A DNA stretch of 64,000 bases from Nicotiana tabacum (lineage: Eukaryota > Streptophyta > Magnoliopsida > Solanales > Solanaceae). Made by a program: the position numbers and the translations under genes. The notes under the pieces were generated by a model, which was not told the origin of the DNA, did not search any database, and saw only the letters and a program-made list of their open reading frames with translations. Location: the NCBI RefSeq assembly GCF_000715075.1, contig NC_134082.1:143084948-143148947 (forward strand), read 5' to 3'. Shown in pieces: positions 1 through 11,460 of the stretch; the stretch's first letter is position 1; the number at the start of each line of letters is the position of its first letter.

Positions 1-1090
1 AAGTTTTGTACATGGTTTGTCTTAACCACGAAGGAAAGCGATTAATGTTGATTCTATTTTTGAGTGGCCATCAAACTGTTCCCATAAATTCATTTTCATG
101 GGGTCCAAGCAAATTAAATTCATACATTTGAAACTGAATTCTAAGCTAATGAAACAACGGCATGAAGAAATCCATCCCATTGGCTCTCTCTTTATTTCTT
201 TCTTAGGTTTTATTATATACATTAACCGTGTAAAAATTGTACGATATTGCTAGTTGTAAGTGTGATTTAACAGCAGTTTTTTTATAACAAGTATTGCTTT
301 ATCTTTCGAGTTATTATACCAAGTTTGATACAGAGAGCTACTTGTTGTATTAGGTCAATTTAATTTAATAGTATAAAAAATTCTTTCATTCATCGATACT
401 ATCATAATAAGAGATACAAATAAAGTTCCTTTTATTTTATAGTGCGGTTTGATCCCTACCAACCAAGCAAGCATAGAATTAATCACAGATAGCTACTTTC
501 ACTATAGTCCTTCACGCATTCAACTAGTACCTCTTGATCTCAACCTGATAATCTTTATCACCAGTGGATCATCGCAACATTTTTTATAAGTGTGTCATTA
601 TTTTTAGTAAAAGAATCGTAACAGTCAAAAAATATTTTGCAGAGCCAAAGAAGTTCGAACCCAAAACCTCTCACATAATACTTGAAGCTAACAATCACTA
701 GACTACTGAGATATTTTGTTGCAAATAATGTCATTTTTAATAGTTTTATCTTGTATTTCTGTTTAACTTATTATTTTTATATATATAAATAATAAAAATT
801 TCGATGAAGCGGTGTCCTGTGACACCGCTTGCCACCATGTAAATACGCCCCTGTTTATCACTTAGATTTAAAGCCACAGTAGTAATACACCAACTATTCT
901 TCCTAAAAAAGACTCTCTTTAATGTTAGGATTGAAATAACAAAAAGTTGTGCGAAAGGTGACAAAGTAATCCTTGGCAATAATAATTCAGACAATAAAGA
1001 AAATTATACTAAAAAAATACATACTACTTTATATGATTTTGGTCAATTAACTTACATCAATCTACTTATAATATAAGAGAGAAAAAAATT
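1..1090. other. AT-rich intergenic DNA, nothing recognised
   Basis: No coding region, RNA gene or repeat with clear borders was found on either strand. The short open frames here are AT-rich and have no recognisable domain. Confidence 0.6.
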
Positions 1091-2022
1091 GGGAAAATGC
1101 ACAAGTACTCCCCTCACCTATACCCGAATTTCCAACTATACACTTTTTCTTTGCGGGAATTCTATTAACCCCCTAAACTTATTTTAATGAAATTATTTGC
1201 ACCCTTAACGCTCACTACAAAACTCTTGGTAAGTGGTGAGCTACACGCACCCCCACATGTATTTTTAGTACTTTTTTTTTATTCTTTCTTCTTTTTCTTA
1301 TTTCTTATTATTCTCATTTTTTTTGGTTATTTCATTCTCTTTCTTTTTGTTTTGGTCACAAGCGACATAAAATTATGGTCGTCGGAATTTCACAAACACT
1401 ATTTGTTCCGGTGAATTTTTTTTCCGGCGATAGATATTTTTCCCGATCTAAGTGTGTTTTGTTTTATATATATATAAATTTTTCTTGAAAGTGTAATTTA
1501 TGTGTGGGGGAAAGAGCAAAAAAAAAATGAATATAAGCTGGAAAAAAAAATTCAGTTAAAATTTTAATACATCATTTTTTTCCCGGCATGGGAAGGTTTT
1601 CTGATGATAAATTTTTTCTCCCAAATCTGAGTGTATTTTGCTTTGCTTATGAATGGATCTTTTTGAGTGTTTAATTTGTGTGTGAAAAGAAAAAATGGAA
1701 GAAAAACGGTTAGACAAAGTCGCCAGTGAATGAATATCTGCCGAAATTAGAGAAGAAACGAAAAAAAACGTAAAAGAAAAAAGACAAAGAAAAAGGAAAT
1801 GGAAAAGGAAAACAAATGTAAAAAAGAATAAAAAAAATAATCTTAAAATCGTTTTTTCTTGCAAAGGAGAGTGAAATACACACACTCTGCCACGTCAACA
1901 TTAAGTGTGCAAATAATTTCATTTAAAATAAGTTTAGGAGGTAATAGGATTCTCGCAAAGAAAAAGTATGTAGTTGGGAATACGGATATAGGTCAGGGGG
2001 GTACTTATGCATTTTTCCAAAA
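1091..2022. mobile_element. Non-autonomous foldback / MITE-like element, about 0.93 kb
   Basis: The first ~115 bases and the reverse complement of the last ~115 bases match closely: both read from a GGGAAAATGC / TGGAAAAATGC end through 'acctata..ccgaatt', 'ctttttctttgcg', 'taaacttattttaa' to 'gaaattatttgcac'. This is a long terminal inverted repeat. The interior is T-rich on one side and A-rich on the other and has no transposase. A direct repeat of about 110 bases lies inside (near 1420-1530 and 1590-1700; both have an 'atcta/tgagtgt.ttttg' core). No clean target-site duplication is visible, so the superfamily is open; long inverted repeats would fit a Mutator-like derivative. The T-rich open frames within it are not genes. 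Confidence 0.75.
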
Positions 2023-3087
2023 ATATTTATCGTGGGAATAAATGCTCACTAAATTGTGATGTTATATATTGTTATTGTATATGAATGAGAAATACTCAAT
2101 TTATAGCATTTTTTTTCAAGAAAGGGATCGGTCAAATATGGAAGATATCTATATTTTTTTAGGAAAAGTAAAATTAATTATGGTATACTATTTGTCTTTC
2201 TTTCAAGAAAAAATAAAATCCAGATATAATATGAAAAAAATTCTAACATTTGACTCGTATTTTTTCTTTTCTTTTTGGCCTTATTTCTTTCTTTTTAATT
2301 TGCATGCATCCTTATAAGCTTTAATTTCTCTCTTGACAAGGGCATCGAAATTTTTGAATCCCATTTTTTTGGTTTGCTAGTAATTTTGCACTATTTGTAG
2401 AAGTAAGAAATCAATTGAATGCAATTCTAGCAGAAGATTGTACAGACTACAAATTAATGATGGATTTGGTTGGCAAGAGGCTAAAACTGATTACCTATTT
2501 GCCAGGGAGAGTTTATTTGCCATTACAATTCAACTGAGTATGTTAAAAGAGCATCCACTGGTTTCTTTTTCCAGAATTTTCACGTGAAATATCATTAACT
2601 ATTATTATGGGCGGCTAGACCAAAGAGTCAGTCGTACAGTAATCATTAATAGTAATTCTTCTTACTGTCGTTGGAGACTGCTTGACGATATTAAATTGTG
2701 AACTGACCATCGAATGAAAAATTGTACACACATCTAGAAATAATCTTAAAAGAAAATTCTAGATTAGTGGAAGGGGGAGGGGGACATGGTCCTTGACTCC
2801 TTTGTCCATAGGTAAATCCAGAATTTAAACTTTACGAGTTCTGGATTTTAAAACGATAATTTTTAGTTCTAATAACTCAGTTCTAAATGAAATATTTGTA
2901 CGTACTTAATAAATTTTTTAACACAAATATATTATTTACGCAAAAATTATTGGGTTTGATTGAATCTGTACTCAAGCTTTTATTACATATTATGTATATA
3001 TTTATTTGTAGCATTCAATGTCATCTTTCCGATCCCATCGGCCAAAACTGGGTACTGATGATATTTATAATGTGACATAATATAACA
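2023..3087. other. AT-rich intergenic DNA, nothing recognised
   Basis: No supported feature; only short AT-rich open frames. Confidence 0.55.
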
Positions 3088-3270
3088 ATAAAAAAACATC
3101 AAAATATCTCACATTTCGTGTTTTTTTTTTTAATTTCTTAAGCTATAAACGTAATTGATATATATATTAATTGAAATAAAATAAAAAACATCAAAATATT
3201 TCACTTTTCGTGTTTTTTTAATTTCTTAAGCTATAAACGTATTTGATATGTTAATTGAAATAAAAATAAA
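3088..3270. repeat. Two-copy tandem duplication, about 90 bp unit
   Basis: The block 'aacatcaaaatat.tcac.tttcgtg' + T-run + 'aatttcttaagctataaacgta.ttgata' + 'ttaattgaaataaaa' occurs twice in direct order, starting near 3091 and near 3185. The copies differ by the length of the T-run and a short TA expansion, suggesting local duplication followed by slippage. Confidence 0.85.
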
Positions 3271-3825
3271 TCCATTTTTTTGTAGCGGTGATACAAAAAG
3301 TCAAATAATGAACCCTTTTCTTGACGTAATGGTAAAAAAAGAAGAAGAAAAACTCTTGATCTAGTATATGTTCTACAGTTCTAGGTTTTCCAGAAATTTC
3401 AAGCTTGATAATTGGATTGGAGATTGTCACTTTCGCATTTGATTTTCCTCTAAATCCAAGATCTTCCTCTTCACACATTTGCTCTATTATTTTATTAACA
3501 TTGGTCTGCTCTATATGTTTAAGTATTAAAATGTACTATCTAGCAGCTTATAATTTCCTTGTATATAATATTCCCGAAGAAATTTTGGACTCCTACTGGA
3601 TTTGTCCAGACTGCTATGAGCTGTGTTTGAATCTCTAGAGATACCATTAATTGTTATTTTCTCTGCCTATTTGGTGGGAAGCTAGAAATAGAATGTGACC
3701 AAAAATTGTGTTCCGTTAATATTTAAAAGTTTCTCCAATTCTTATTTCCAACAGCTATCTATCTTTCAGTTCTTTTTTTTTTTAGCAAATATTTAAGGAA
3801 CCTGCAGAAAATGCATGGTCCTGTC
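3271..3825. other. Intergenic DNA, nothing recognised
   Basis: No supported gene or bordered repeat in this stretch. Confidence 0.5.
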
Positions 3826-4535
3826 TAGGGTTGTTCATGGTTCGGTTTGGATTGGATTTTCCCTAAAAAGAAACCAAACCAAGTAAGTCGGTTTTTCAAA
3901 TAGTTGAACCAAACCAAACCAATTAAGTCGTTTTTTTCTTGATTCGGTTTATGTCGGTTTTATCGGTTATTTGTCGATTTTTTCTTAAATATAAGACATA
4001 CACTACCAAACACATATTTCGGCGACCACATTTTCAACATAACACTATCAAATCAATTGCCGTTTGAGAAATCTATTATTTACCAAGATATATTGATGAT
4101 AATTGAATCAAATAGTGATGAATAATTTAAGGACTCAATTAAAAATATATTATTTTTAACATGAAATAGATTCTTACACTTAACAAAAGAAAATTACCAA
4201 TTAAACTAGAATGTAAAGGTAAAGAACTGTACTAAAAGTGCAAACGGTTAATATTTAAAGACCTATACTAAAAGTGCAAACGATTAACATTTACTATAAA
4301 ATTATTGAAACTTTGTATAAAAGTATACATATATATAGGTGTAATAATAAATTTAAAATAGCTACTCCTATATTCGGTTTGGTTCGTTTTTTTTTATTAA
4401 AACCAAAACCAAACCAAATTTGATCGGTTTTTAAATTTCAAAACCAAAACTAAACCAAACCAAAAAGTATCGATTTTTCTGGTTGGTTTGATTTTCGGTT
4501 TCATTTGGGTTTTCGGATTTTTATGAACACCCCTA
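3826..4535. mobile_element. MITE-like foldback element (TAGGGnTGTTCAT ends)
   Basis: The left end reads TAGGGTTGTTCATGGTTCGG and the right end, read inward on the other strand, is TAGGGGTGTTCATAAAAATC. Both ends continue into mirror-image tracts rich in 'aaccaaacc' and 'ggtttggtt'. The interior has no coding capacity. It holds a ~34-base direct duplication (near 4227 and 4261, 'tactaaaagtgcaaacg.ttaa'). This end sequence is, from memory, a common short element class in Solanaceae. The flanks do not show an unambiguous target-site duplication beyond the bases next to the CTAG at both ends. Confidence 0.8.
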
Positions 4536-4796
4536 GTTCTGACCATATGTCCGCAAGCTAAATATAATTGGGAATTATTATTGATGTATTTTGAGGGGGG
4601 AAAAGTTAATTTATTTATTCTCATGGAGTATAGCATGGGCGGCATAATTAAACTGATTTTTCCTCTTGCTTCGTTTTGTTTAATGATTTTGATCATCAAA
4701 AGCATCACCATACATTGCTAGTGTGTGTTTCGTATTGAGTGTCAGTTGTTAAATATTTTCTTAATCATTTTTTTAACAATTTTTATTTGGGGTTGA

Positions 4797-6063
4797 TGAT
4801 CTCGCCCAACTATGCTTTATAAAAAGGACACTCGGACATTACAAATATAATCTGAGTATTTAGCCCAGAGTCGAACCCACAAGGAATTAACCTATCAATT
4901 ACTTTTGTTAGACTTACTAAATTCTACGGAATCAACTTCCCAAAAACGGTAAATAATAATTGAGGGTATTTCTACTAACTAATCATGAAAGTAAATTAGC
5001 AACCGAAAACTAACTATGATTAAGTTGTAAACAATTCAGAGAAGGTTCTAAGGTTATGATTTTCCCTATTGATGGAATCCCTTCCGGTTATGTTTCACAT
5101 AGATTCACCAAATAGTCTCTATCAATCATGAGCACTCTTATTACCGTAAATCTCTCCCGAGTAATCACGACAATTTACTAGACGCACTCTCCCGAGTTAC
5201 GCTAGCTGGCTTTATTAGCAGCTCACTTTAGATTGCACCCAAGGTTTCGTTATCCCTAATGCCGCCTTTAAACCCTCAGTTATTGATCCCTCATATACTT
5301 TGGGAGTGGTGTTGTTCAACAATTACCTAAATATTCACTCTCTCCCGAGTTATGCATACTAAATAGGCACAGCTAATTGAGGATCCTATCAATTAACTAC
5401 AACAAGAATGTAGTTGAGCAAATAGAGATTAAACTGGGCAAACTATATTAACATAACAAGAAGTTCACCCTTCAATAGGTTCCATCAAAACCCTAGACTA
5501 GGAAATTAGCTACGCATGACAAAACAAGATAAAACTACTAAATTATTCATGATGGGTAATTGCAAAAATAAAGAGAAGATAGAAGAACTCTAATATTTTG
5601 TTACTCTTCTCACACTTGTTCTTGCCTCCAAAGTAGTCTAAAAACAAGCTTCCACATGTCTTGGGCGAGCTTCTAAAGTTTATAAGGGTTTGGAACAAGT
5701 TTTCCCCGAGTTACACTTTGGTCCCCAAATTTCTGGCACGTGAACTGTTCACCGCGGTTGCGGCAAGACCGCAGTGAACGCTGAACATTCTGCCTCGAGT
5801 ACTTGATCTGCCGCGGTTCCACCGCGGTCGCGGTGGAATTCACTCAGTCCATTTTTTTTCTTCTTTATGCTCGGGTACTTCTTAGTTGGACGTTTTCTTC
5901 ACATTATTGACTCCAAAACACTCCATAATGCTTCCTCACTTAGATTATTCCCTGCGAAGCAAAAGAACACCATTTAAAGTATTTTGTTATCAATTCGCCT
6001 ATAAAACAACAATAAAGCATGATAATATTAAGGTGTAAATATCATCTATATAGCCTAATATCA
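4797..6063 (-). mobile_element. Solo LTR of an Athila-type retrotransposon, antisense
   Basis: The 1,267-bp block starts TGAT and ends ATCA and is flanked by the exact 5-bp duplication GTTGA (4792-4796 and 6064-6068), the signature of an LTR-retrotransposon insertion. Read on the minus strand it resembles the Athila-1 LTR: both begin TGATnTTnGGCTATA, share a run of 'cgagag / ctagcgta / taaaggc.gg' segments, and end near '.tgggcg.gatca'. No internal region is present, so it is a solo LTR left by LTR-LTR recombination. On its sense strand a CpG-rich palindrome array (5745-5845) lies upstream of a TATA-like TTATAAACT (plus-strand 5680-5688). Confidence 0.9.
5745..5845 (-). promoter_or_regulatory. 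CpG-rich palindrome array in solo Athila LTR
   Basis: Contains CCGCGGTTGCGG, GACCGCAGTG, GCCGCGGTTCCACCGCGG and CGCGGTGG in about 100 bases, in an otherwise AT-rich LTR. On the LTR sense strand it sits about 60 bases upstream of TTATAAACT. A promoter role is inferred from position only. Confidence 0.45.
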
Positions 6064-6221
6064 GTTGACCCTTGAAAATATAGGAATTTTTGTGGTGAAA
6101 TGAATCTAATTAAGTAGGTAATAATTGCACAGGGTGCCCTATTTGGTCGCCCCCATTTAACCTATACCATTTTTTTTAAGTTTTAACTTGTACCCACTTT
6201 TTAAATAACTTCAACCCCCTT

Positions 6222-6342
6222 TCTCCTCCTCCCCCCTCCTCCTCCTCCTCCTCCTCCTCCTCCTGTTTCTTCTTCTTCTTCTTCTTCTTCTTCTTCTTCT
6301 TCTTCTTCTTCTTCTTCTTCTTCTTCTTCTTCTTCTTCTTCT
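6222..6342. repeat. (CCT)n then (TTC)n microsatellite
   Basis: Nearly pure CCT units run from 6222 to 6264, then about 25 TTC units run to 6342, ending in a few TGC units. It forms a long polypyrimidine/polypurine strand asymmetry. Confidence 0.97.
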
Positions 6343-6613
6343 GCTGCTGTTGGTGCTGCTATGAAACTTTAGTTCATGGGATGATTGCCATAAGTATATT
6401 TATCAGATTATTTAAAAATAAATTATAAATAATTACGTAAGTTAATAGACAATAATTTGTGAATATTTTCACGTATGGGAAGTTTAAGGTAACACTTAGT
6501 GATTCTTTTTATGATAATTCTGTTCTTTTCACGTTTATTGTTTCCAAAATTTATGATTCAGATACTGTTGACAATCTGATTATTTACCTAGTATGTTAGA
6601 AAGCTTTTTCAAA

Positions 6614-7070
6614 AACTTCAGCTTATATAGTGCTGAAATTTTTACAAATGAACTAAATAACTTCAGCATCTTCTGCTGAAGTTTTTGAAAATGCTTTATG
6701 ACAAAATTAATGAACTCAGGACAAAAAAACTTCAGCTTATTTAGTGGTGAAGTTTTTACAAATGAACTAATCAATTTCACCATCTTCTACTGATGTTTTT
6801 GAAAAAGCTTATCCAGGACAAAAAAAACTTCAGCTTATTTAGTGCTGAAGTTTTTATAAATGAATTAAATAACTTCAGCATCTTCTTCTGAAGTTTTTGA
6901 AAATGCTTAATAACAAAACTAATGAATCCAGGACAAAAAAACTTCAGTTTATTTAGTGCTGAAGTTTTTATAAATGAACTAAATAACTTCAGCATCTTCT
7001 GCTGAAGTTTTTGAAAAAGCTTAATAACAAAACTAATGAATCCAGGACAAAAAAACTTCAACTTAGTTAG
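6614..7070. repeat. 114-bp tandem repeat, about four copies, two hairpins per unit
   Basis: Unit starts are seen at 6614, 6728, 6826, 6940 and 7054, giving spacings of 114, 98, 114 and 114; the short one lost about 16-19 bases. Each unit contains two inverted repeats: AACTTCAGC..GCTGAAGTT around 'ttattta', and AACTTCAGCATC..GCTGAAGTT around 'tctt'. The repeat translates on the minus strand as a repetitive Lys/Phe/Leu-rich frame, which I treat as an artefact of the repeat. Confidence 0.9.
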
Positions 7071-7071
7071 T

Positions 7072-7250
7072 GCAATTACAAACAAAAACTTCAGCAAATA
7101 GAGAACAAAACATCAGCTACTATGCTTAGGTTCAGCAATTACAAACAAAAACTTTAGCAAATAGAGAACAAAACTTCAGCCACTATGCTTAAGTTTAGCA
7201 ATTACAAACAAAAACTTCAGCACACTTGCTACTTCAGGCCCGTCTACTAT
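7072..7250. repeat. 63-bp tandem repeat, about 2.5 copies
   Basis: The start 'gcaattacaaacaaaaact' recurs at 7072, 7135 and 7198, followed by 'agcaaatagagaacaaaac', then 'tatgctta'. It abuts the 114-bp array and reuses its 'cttcagc' word. Confidence 0.88.
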
Positions 7251-7392
7251 AATGCTGAAGTTTTGCGTGATTGCCTTTGCTACCTTCAGCCCCATATGCT
7301 GAAGTTATGCGAAAAAGTGGGTACGTTTGTAATTTTTTTTGCAAAGAGGGCACAAGTTAAAACGTGACCCAAAAGTAGCTGAACCCAGCCGC

Positions 7393-8185
7393 ATTACATC
7401 ATTGAATTTAGAGTTAATATGAAAAAGGGGTAGTTGCATTATTAATCAGCAAAATCTTTTGATAGATTTCTGTTCCAGTGTTCTCTTTGCTTAATTTATT
7501 TTGTATTTGTTACTAATATACTCTATCCCATAATATCTTCATGGGTAGACACTATCTTGCATTTTCAAGTAGTTGGTGCAACTTGCAGTATTTGAGAATT
7601 CCACCCACGATTGGATTAGATAGGCGACCGTTTTCTGTACTTCTCTTTTCTTTTTTAACCTAGAGGAGTCTAGAATATTGTTAGAATTCTGTACTAAGTT
7701 GTGGTTGGATTCATTAGTGGCGGAGCTACGAATTTTAATAAGAGCATTCAAAAAATTCTAACCTAAGACCTATCTAAAGCAAGTTATGAACACACTCCTT
7801 TATGTCAAGGGGATTAAAAGGTTTATATATATACGAAAAAATTATTTTATCCTGTTTATGCAGTATATTTTCTAGTAAAGTGGATTCTATTGAACTCCCT
7901 TCCTTAGCGCCATCGGTTGGATGATGAATGTTTGTATCATTAACAAGAAATTTGAGTTCAAATTTTGAGAAAATAAAACCTTCTGGTCTGGGATGTTTTG
8001 ATCTTTCAATGAATCTATTTAGTGCAAATCCAAATTAATCGAGTCAATAGGGCTCAAGTGGCCGGTTAAAAAAAATTGTGAATCGTGTGATAGTGCACAT
8101 GACCATTGAGTGATCGATGCTCAAAGACTATTGTATGGCAAAATATTTTGAGCCGTTTTTATAGGTGCAATAGGGTGGGCGAAGG
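7393..8185. other. Intergenic DNA; target region of the Athila-1 insertion
   Basis: No supported gene. The five bases just before the LTR start are GAAGG (8181-8185). The partner duplication would lie beyond the right edge of the window. Confidence 0.5.
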
Positions 8186-9598
8186 TGATGTTTGGCTATA
8201 ATTCCATATTTTTAGTGCATTACTTACCTTACATTTTAGGTGCTTTAATGCTAAACTATATCATATTTGTGCTTAAATGAGTCTATTTTATGTGTAGGTA
8301 CATTGAAAATAAAATTGGAGCAAAATAAATATTTAAAGTATAAATCATGCTCTAAAACAATAGGAGAGAAGAAAGACAAAGCAAGAATTGAAAGTGGAAC
8401 GAAAGAAGAAAGAAAGAATTGAAAAGAAAGAAAGAAGAAGTGAAAGTGAAATGAAGCACCAGGTGAGGCAAGAGATTTAGCTCGCAAAAAAGCAGGCGAC
8501 GCGAGAGACATACCTCGCGTTTGGCAGTGCGCCGAGAGGCTTACAACGAGACCCAACGCACGACAGATCTTGCGTCGCACAGGTTGAGGCGAGGTGAAGC
8601 TCGCGTTTTTGCCTCGCGAGGCGAGGCCTGTAGCGAGCATGTTCGGATTTTAAAAGCTTATTTTGTCTCCCTGTTGGGTTTGGACTTGAGCTATTTCGTT
8701 TAAGTCTTTTCCCTACACATATATAGTTCATTAAACACCATTTTGAAGTAGTTTTTGCGACCAGAGGCAAGAATAGCACGTGGAACAACCTTTGGGGGAA
8801 AGAATCATCGAGTTCTACATTCCTTCATTTTTTCTTTGTAATTTGTTTATGCAAAATACTTGAAAAATTATTACTACAAATATGAGTAGCTAAACTTCTA
8901 ATCTAGGGTTTGATGGAGCCTATTGAAGGATGCTTTTTCCATTGCGTTTAATATAAATTCGCCATTTACTTTTCTCTACTTGTTCAACTATATTATTGTT
9001 GTTGTTGGTTGAAGGCCCCTCAATTGACTGTGCCTATTTAGTGTGTACTGCTCGAGAGAGTACGCATTTAGGTAGTTGTTGAACAACACTACTCCTAACG
9101 TATTTGAGAGATCAATACGGAGGGTTTAAAGGCAGGATTAGAGATAACGAAACTTTGGTGCGATCATAGTGAGCGGTAAATTAGTACCAGCTAGCGTAGT
9201 TCGAGAGAATACGCCTAGTAAATTGTGGTAGTTGCTCGAGAGAGAGCTACACACTCAAAGTACTCACGATCAGTAGAGAATACTTAGGTGAATTTATAGG
9301 AACCGTAGCGGGGGAGATTCCGACAATAGGGGAAATAAAACCCTAGACTTTTCCAATCTTGTCTACAACATTTGATTTGTTAGTAGTAAAATTACAGCTT
9401 TTTAATTACCTTCCTTTTAGTTAGTAAACAATCAACTCATTCTTCAATATTTCTGAAGGTTGATTATTTGGATTCTTATGAATCTAATGGTTGTGATTAA
9501 TAGGTTAATTCCATGTGGGATTCGACTCCGGATTTATAAAGCAGATTATATTTGCAACAACCGTTAGAACTATTAGGAGGCATAGATGGGCGTGATCA
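8186..9598 (+). repeat. Athila-1 5' LTR
   Basis: It begins TGATGTTTGG and ends GTGATCA, directly before a primer-binding-like sequence. About 1.41 kb, comparable with the two Athila-2 LTRs (about 1.5 kb). A CpG-rich array (8478-8640) is followed by a TATA-like TATATAG at 8720-8726, a plausible U3 promoter. The 3' half aligns in reverse complement with the solo LTR 4797-6063. The LTR start was chosen from the TG and the similarity of the two LTR starts; the 3' partner is not visible. Confidence 0.8.
8478..8640 (+). promoter_or_regulatory. CpG-rich motif array in Athila-1 U3
   Basis: Repeated words CTCGCGTTT, GCGACGCGAG, CTTGCGTCGCAC, GCGAGGTGAAGCTCGCG and CCTCGCGAGGCGAGGC cluster here. They lie about 80 bases upstream of a TATA-like box. 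Related words recur in the pol-ORF3 spacer at 36181-36365. Confidence 0.5.
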
Positions 9599-9622
9599 AA
9601 TTTTGGTACCGCCACTGAAGAA
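9599..9622 (+). other. Athila-1 primer-binding site (tRNA-Asp-like, degenerate)
   Basis: TTTTGGTACCGCCACTGAAG follows the LTR end directly. Athila elements typically use a tRNA-Asp primer, whose site reads TGGCGCCGTTGCCGGGG (family knowledge). This copy keeps the TTTTGG.(A/G)CCG frame but is decayed. Confidence 0.6.
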
Positions 9623-9740
9623 TTAACGATGTTATTAATTATGGCTAAAAAAATGTTAGAATTCGCAGTATTCAGCTTTCTCGACTTGAAATTCATTATA
9701 TTGAAACTCTAACATTTGTATTCTTGTGTGTTACAGGTGC

Positions 9741-9863
9741 ATGCCTAAAAGCTCCTCAAGAATTGGTGAATTGTACGAAACATTACTGGACCCTAAGAAA
9801 GCTTTCAAGGCACTAAACCAAGCAAACAAGAAAGAAAAACAACAACAGAGCGAATCGATCTAG
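9741..9863 (+). CDS. Short ORF in the Athila-1 leader (40 residues)
   Basis: The ATG follows an acceptor-like 'tgtgtgttacag' directly. The frame is Lys/Gln-rich towards its end and stops with TAG three bases before the gag ATG, in a different frame. It may be an upstream ORF, or a former N-terminus of gag that was split by a frameshift. I do not recognise a domain. Confidence 0.35.
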   Translation: MPKSSSRIGELYETLLDPKKAFKALNQANKKEKQQQSESI

Positions 9864-9865
9864 AC

Positions 9866-10523
9866 ATGGGTGACGTAATAGAAAACCCAAACACCAAAAA
9901 CAATGGGAATGACCCGAACAACCAGGGTATGGTAGCTCTTGTGCCAGAACCAGCCTTGTATGATTAGGCATAACCTACCGCTGAAAATCTGGCAATCGCA
10001 ATTGCAGTCCCTCAAATACAAGCAGAATCATTTCATATCACAAACAATATGCTACACTTATTGCAGAACAAGGGACTGTTCTCGGGGTCTTACATTGAAG
10101 ATCCTCAACAGTATCTGAAATTTCCTATCGATATGTGTCACGCAAAGGCAACCAAATATGACACCGGAAGCAATAAGGTTGTTGTTGTTTCCATTCTCGG
10201 TGACGGGAGAGGCTCAGACTTGGCTCAATTCACTCCCCATAAACTCCATTACCTTTTGGGAGGAATTAGTCAAGTAGTTTTTGAACAAGTTATACCCACC
10301 CAATAAGACTACCAAGCAAGTTGATGAGATATTGAGCTTAAGGCAGAGACCAGCTGAAACATTGCAAGAAACGTGGGAGAGGTTCAAAGGTATGCTGGTT
10401 AAGTGCCCACATCATGACATTATAGATTAGGTGTTGGGGCGAAGGTTCTACATGTGATTGGCAGACAGCTTGAAGGCCAATGTGGATGCTTCAGCAGGTG
10501 GAGCATTTCTTAGCAAATCATTC
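9866..10523 (+). pseudogene. Athila-1 gag, 5' half (decayed)
   Basis: The frame starts at ATG 9866, hits TAG at 9965-9967 and continues with capsid-like sequence around 10050-10140 ('LLQNKGLFSG' then 'DPQQYLKF'), the conserved N-terminal capsid motif of Athila gag. The frame is then lost by small indels between about 10130 and 10290. Beyond that, other frames carry the expected 'TKQVDEILSLRQRPAET' and 'LQETWERFKGM' retrotransposon-gag helices. It would form the virus-like particle of the element. The sequence is cut at 10523 by a solo LTR and resumes at 13551. Confidence 0.82.
10519..10523. other. Target-site duplication CATTC (left)
   Basis: CATTC before the LTR matches CATTC at 13546-13550 after it. 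Confidence 0.92.
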
Positions 10524-11239
10524 TGTCACGACCCGAATTTCCCACCCTCGGGAGTCGTGATGACGCTTACTAATGTGAGCTAGGCAAGCCAAACCTTTGA
10601 TCTAATTACTTCATTAACCGATTATTTCTTTATAACAAAATATAAGGCGATAATGTGATAACAGCGGAAATTCAAATTTAAGCGGAAGACAACAATAATA
10701 TATATGAAAACAGTATCTATTACAAATACTTAAGCCTTAACAACCCAAAACCTGGTGTCACAGTGTCACAGACTGTCTAAGATTGCTACATACAAAGCCT
10801 AAAGAAATAACAGTACACTGTTTCTAAATAGAAGGAAGATGAAACAGGAAATAGGGATAGAGGGAGACGCCAGGGCCTATGGACGCCTGCAGGTCTATCT
10901 TGGATCTCCAGGTGGACTGAAGGTAGCTTCCCCACTATGGTCCAAAAGCTGCTCCGGGATCTGCACATAGTGTAGAGTGTAGTATCAGCACAACCGACCC
11001 CATGTGCTGGTAAGTGTCCAGCCTAACCTTGGCGAAGTAGTGACGAGGCTAGGACCAGACTACCAAATAAATCTGTGCAGTTCAAATACATATACAACAG
11101 AAAGAAATATAGAAATAACCAGTCAATATGGGAGGGGGAGCATGCTGTGGGGGAGATAACGATTCAAAATAGAAAGACATCAAGCAATGAAAGAAACAAT
11201 ATACTCGGATATCAACAAAGAATCAGAAATCAACAAATG

Positions 11240-11460
11240 CATGGCATCACCCGTCGTGCTTTTACTCTCGTCCTCATCAAAGCAATCATATAATAAAAAT
11301 GTACACGGCATCACCCTTCCTGCTTTTACTCTCTTTCCTCACCATATAATCAATATAATCGGCATGGAATGGTACATTATGCGGCACGACATCACCCTTC
11401 GTGCTTTACACTCTTTCTTCACAAAACAAACAATGCATGTTATCACCCTTCGTGCTTTAA
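11240..11460. repeat. Degenerate tandem module in solo chromovirus LTR, about four copies
   Basis: The word 'atcacccttcgtgctttaac' or a close variant recurs near 11242, 11308, 11390 and 11441, each followed by 'ctctttcctcac'-like sequence. The same part of the related T1 LTR carries a different, 34-bp repeat. Confidence 0.75.

Larger units (their letters stand above)
6130..7392. mobile_element. Probable foldback element carrying microsatellite and hairpin tandem repeats
   Basis: Near 6170-6200 the plus strand has 'aagttttaacttgtaccc'. The minus strand near 7340-7375 has 'acgttttaacttgtgccc'. Further out, 'gggtgccctatttggtc' on the left faces a degenerate match at 7367-7390. The arms enclose a CCT/TTC microsatellite, a 114-bp tandem repeat and a 63-bp tandem repeat. 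There is no transposase. The borders are approximate and no target-site duplication was found; it could also be unrelated repeats next to each other. Confidence 0.45.

Noticed and set aside
1187..1414. Hydrophobic Phe/Leu-rich small ORF resembling a membrane peptide
   Set aside because: It is a T-rich tract inside a foldback element; hydrophobicity follows from TTT/TTC codons.
6580..7097. Minus-strand open frames with repeated Lys/Phe/Leu-rich units
   Set aside because: They are translations of the 114-bp tandem repeat; no start context, domain or codon bias.
6614..7250. CRISPR-like regular repeats
   Set aside because: The units are contiguous tandem copies without unique spacers, in plant nuclear DNA.
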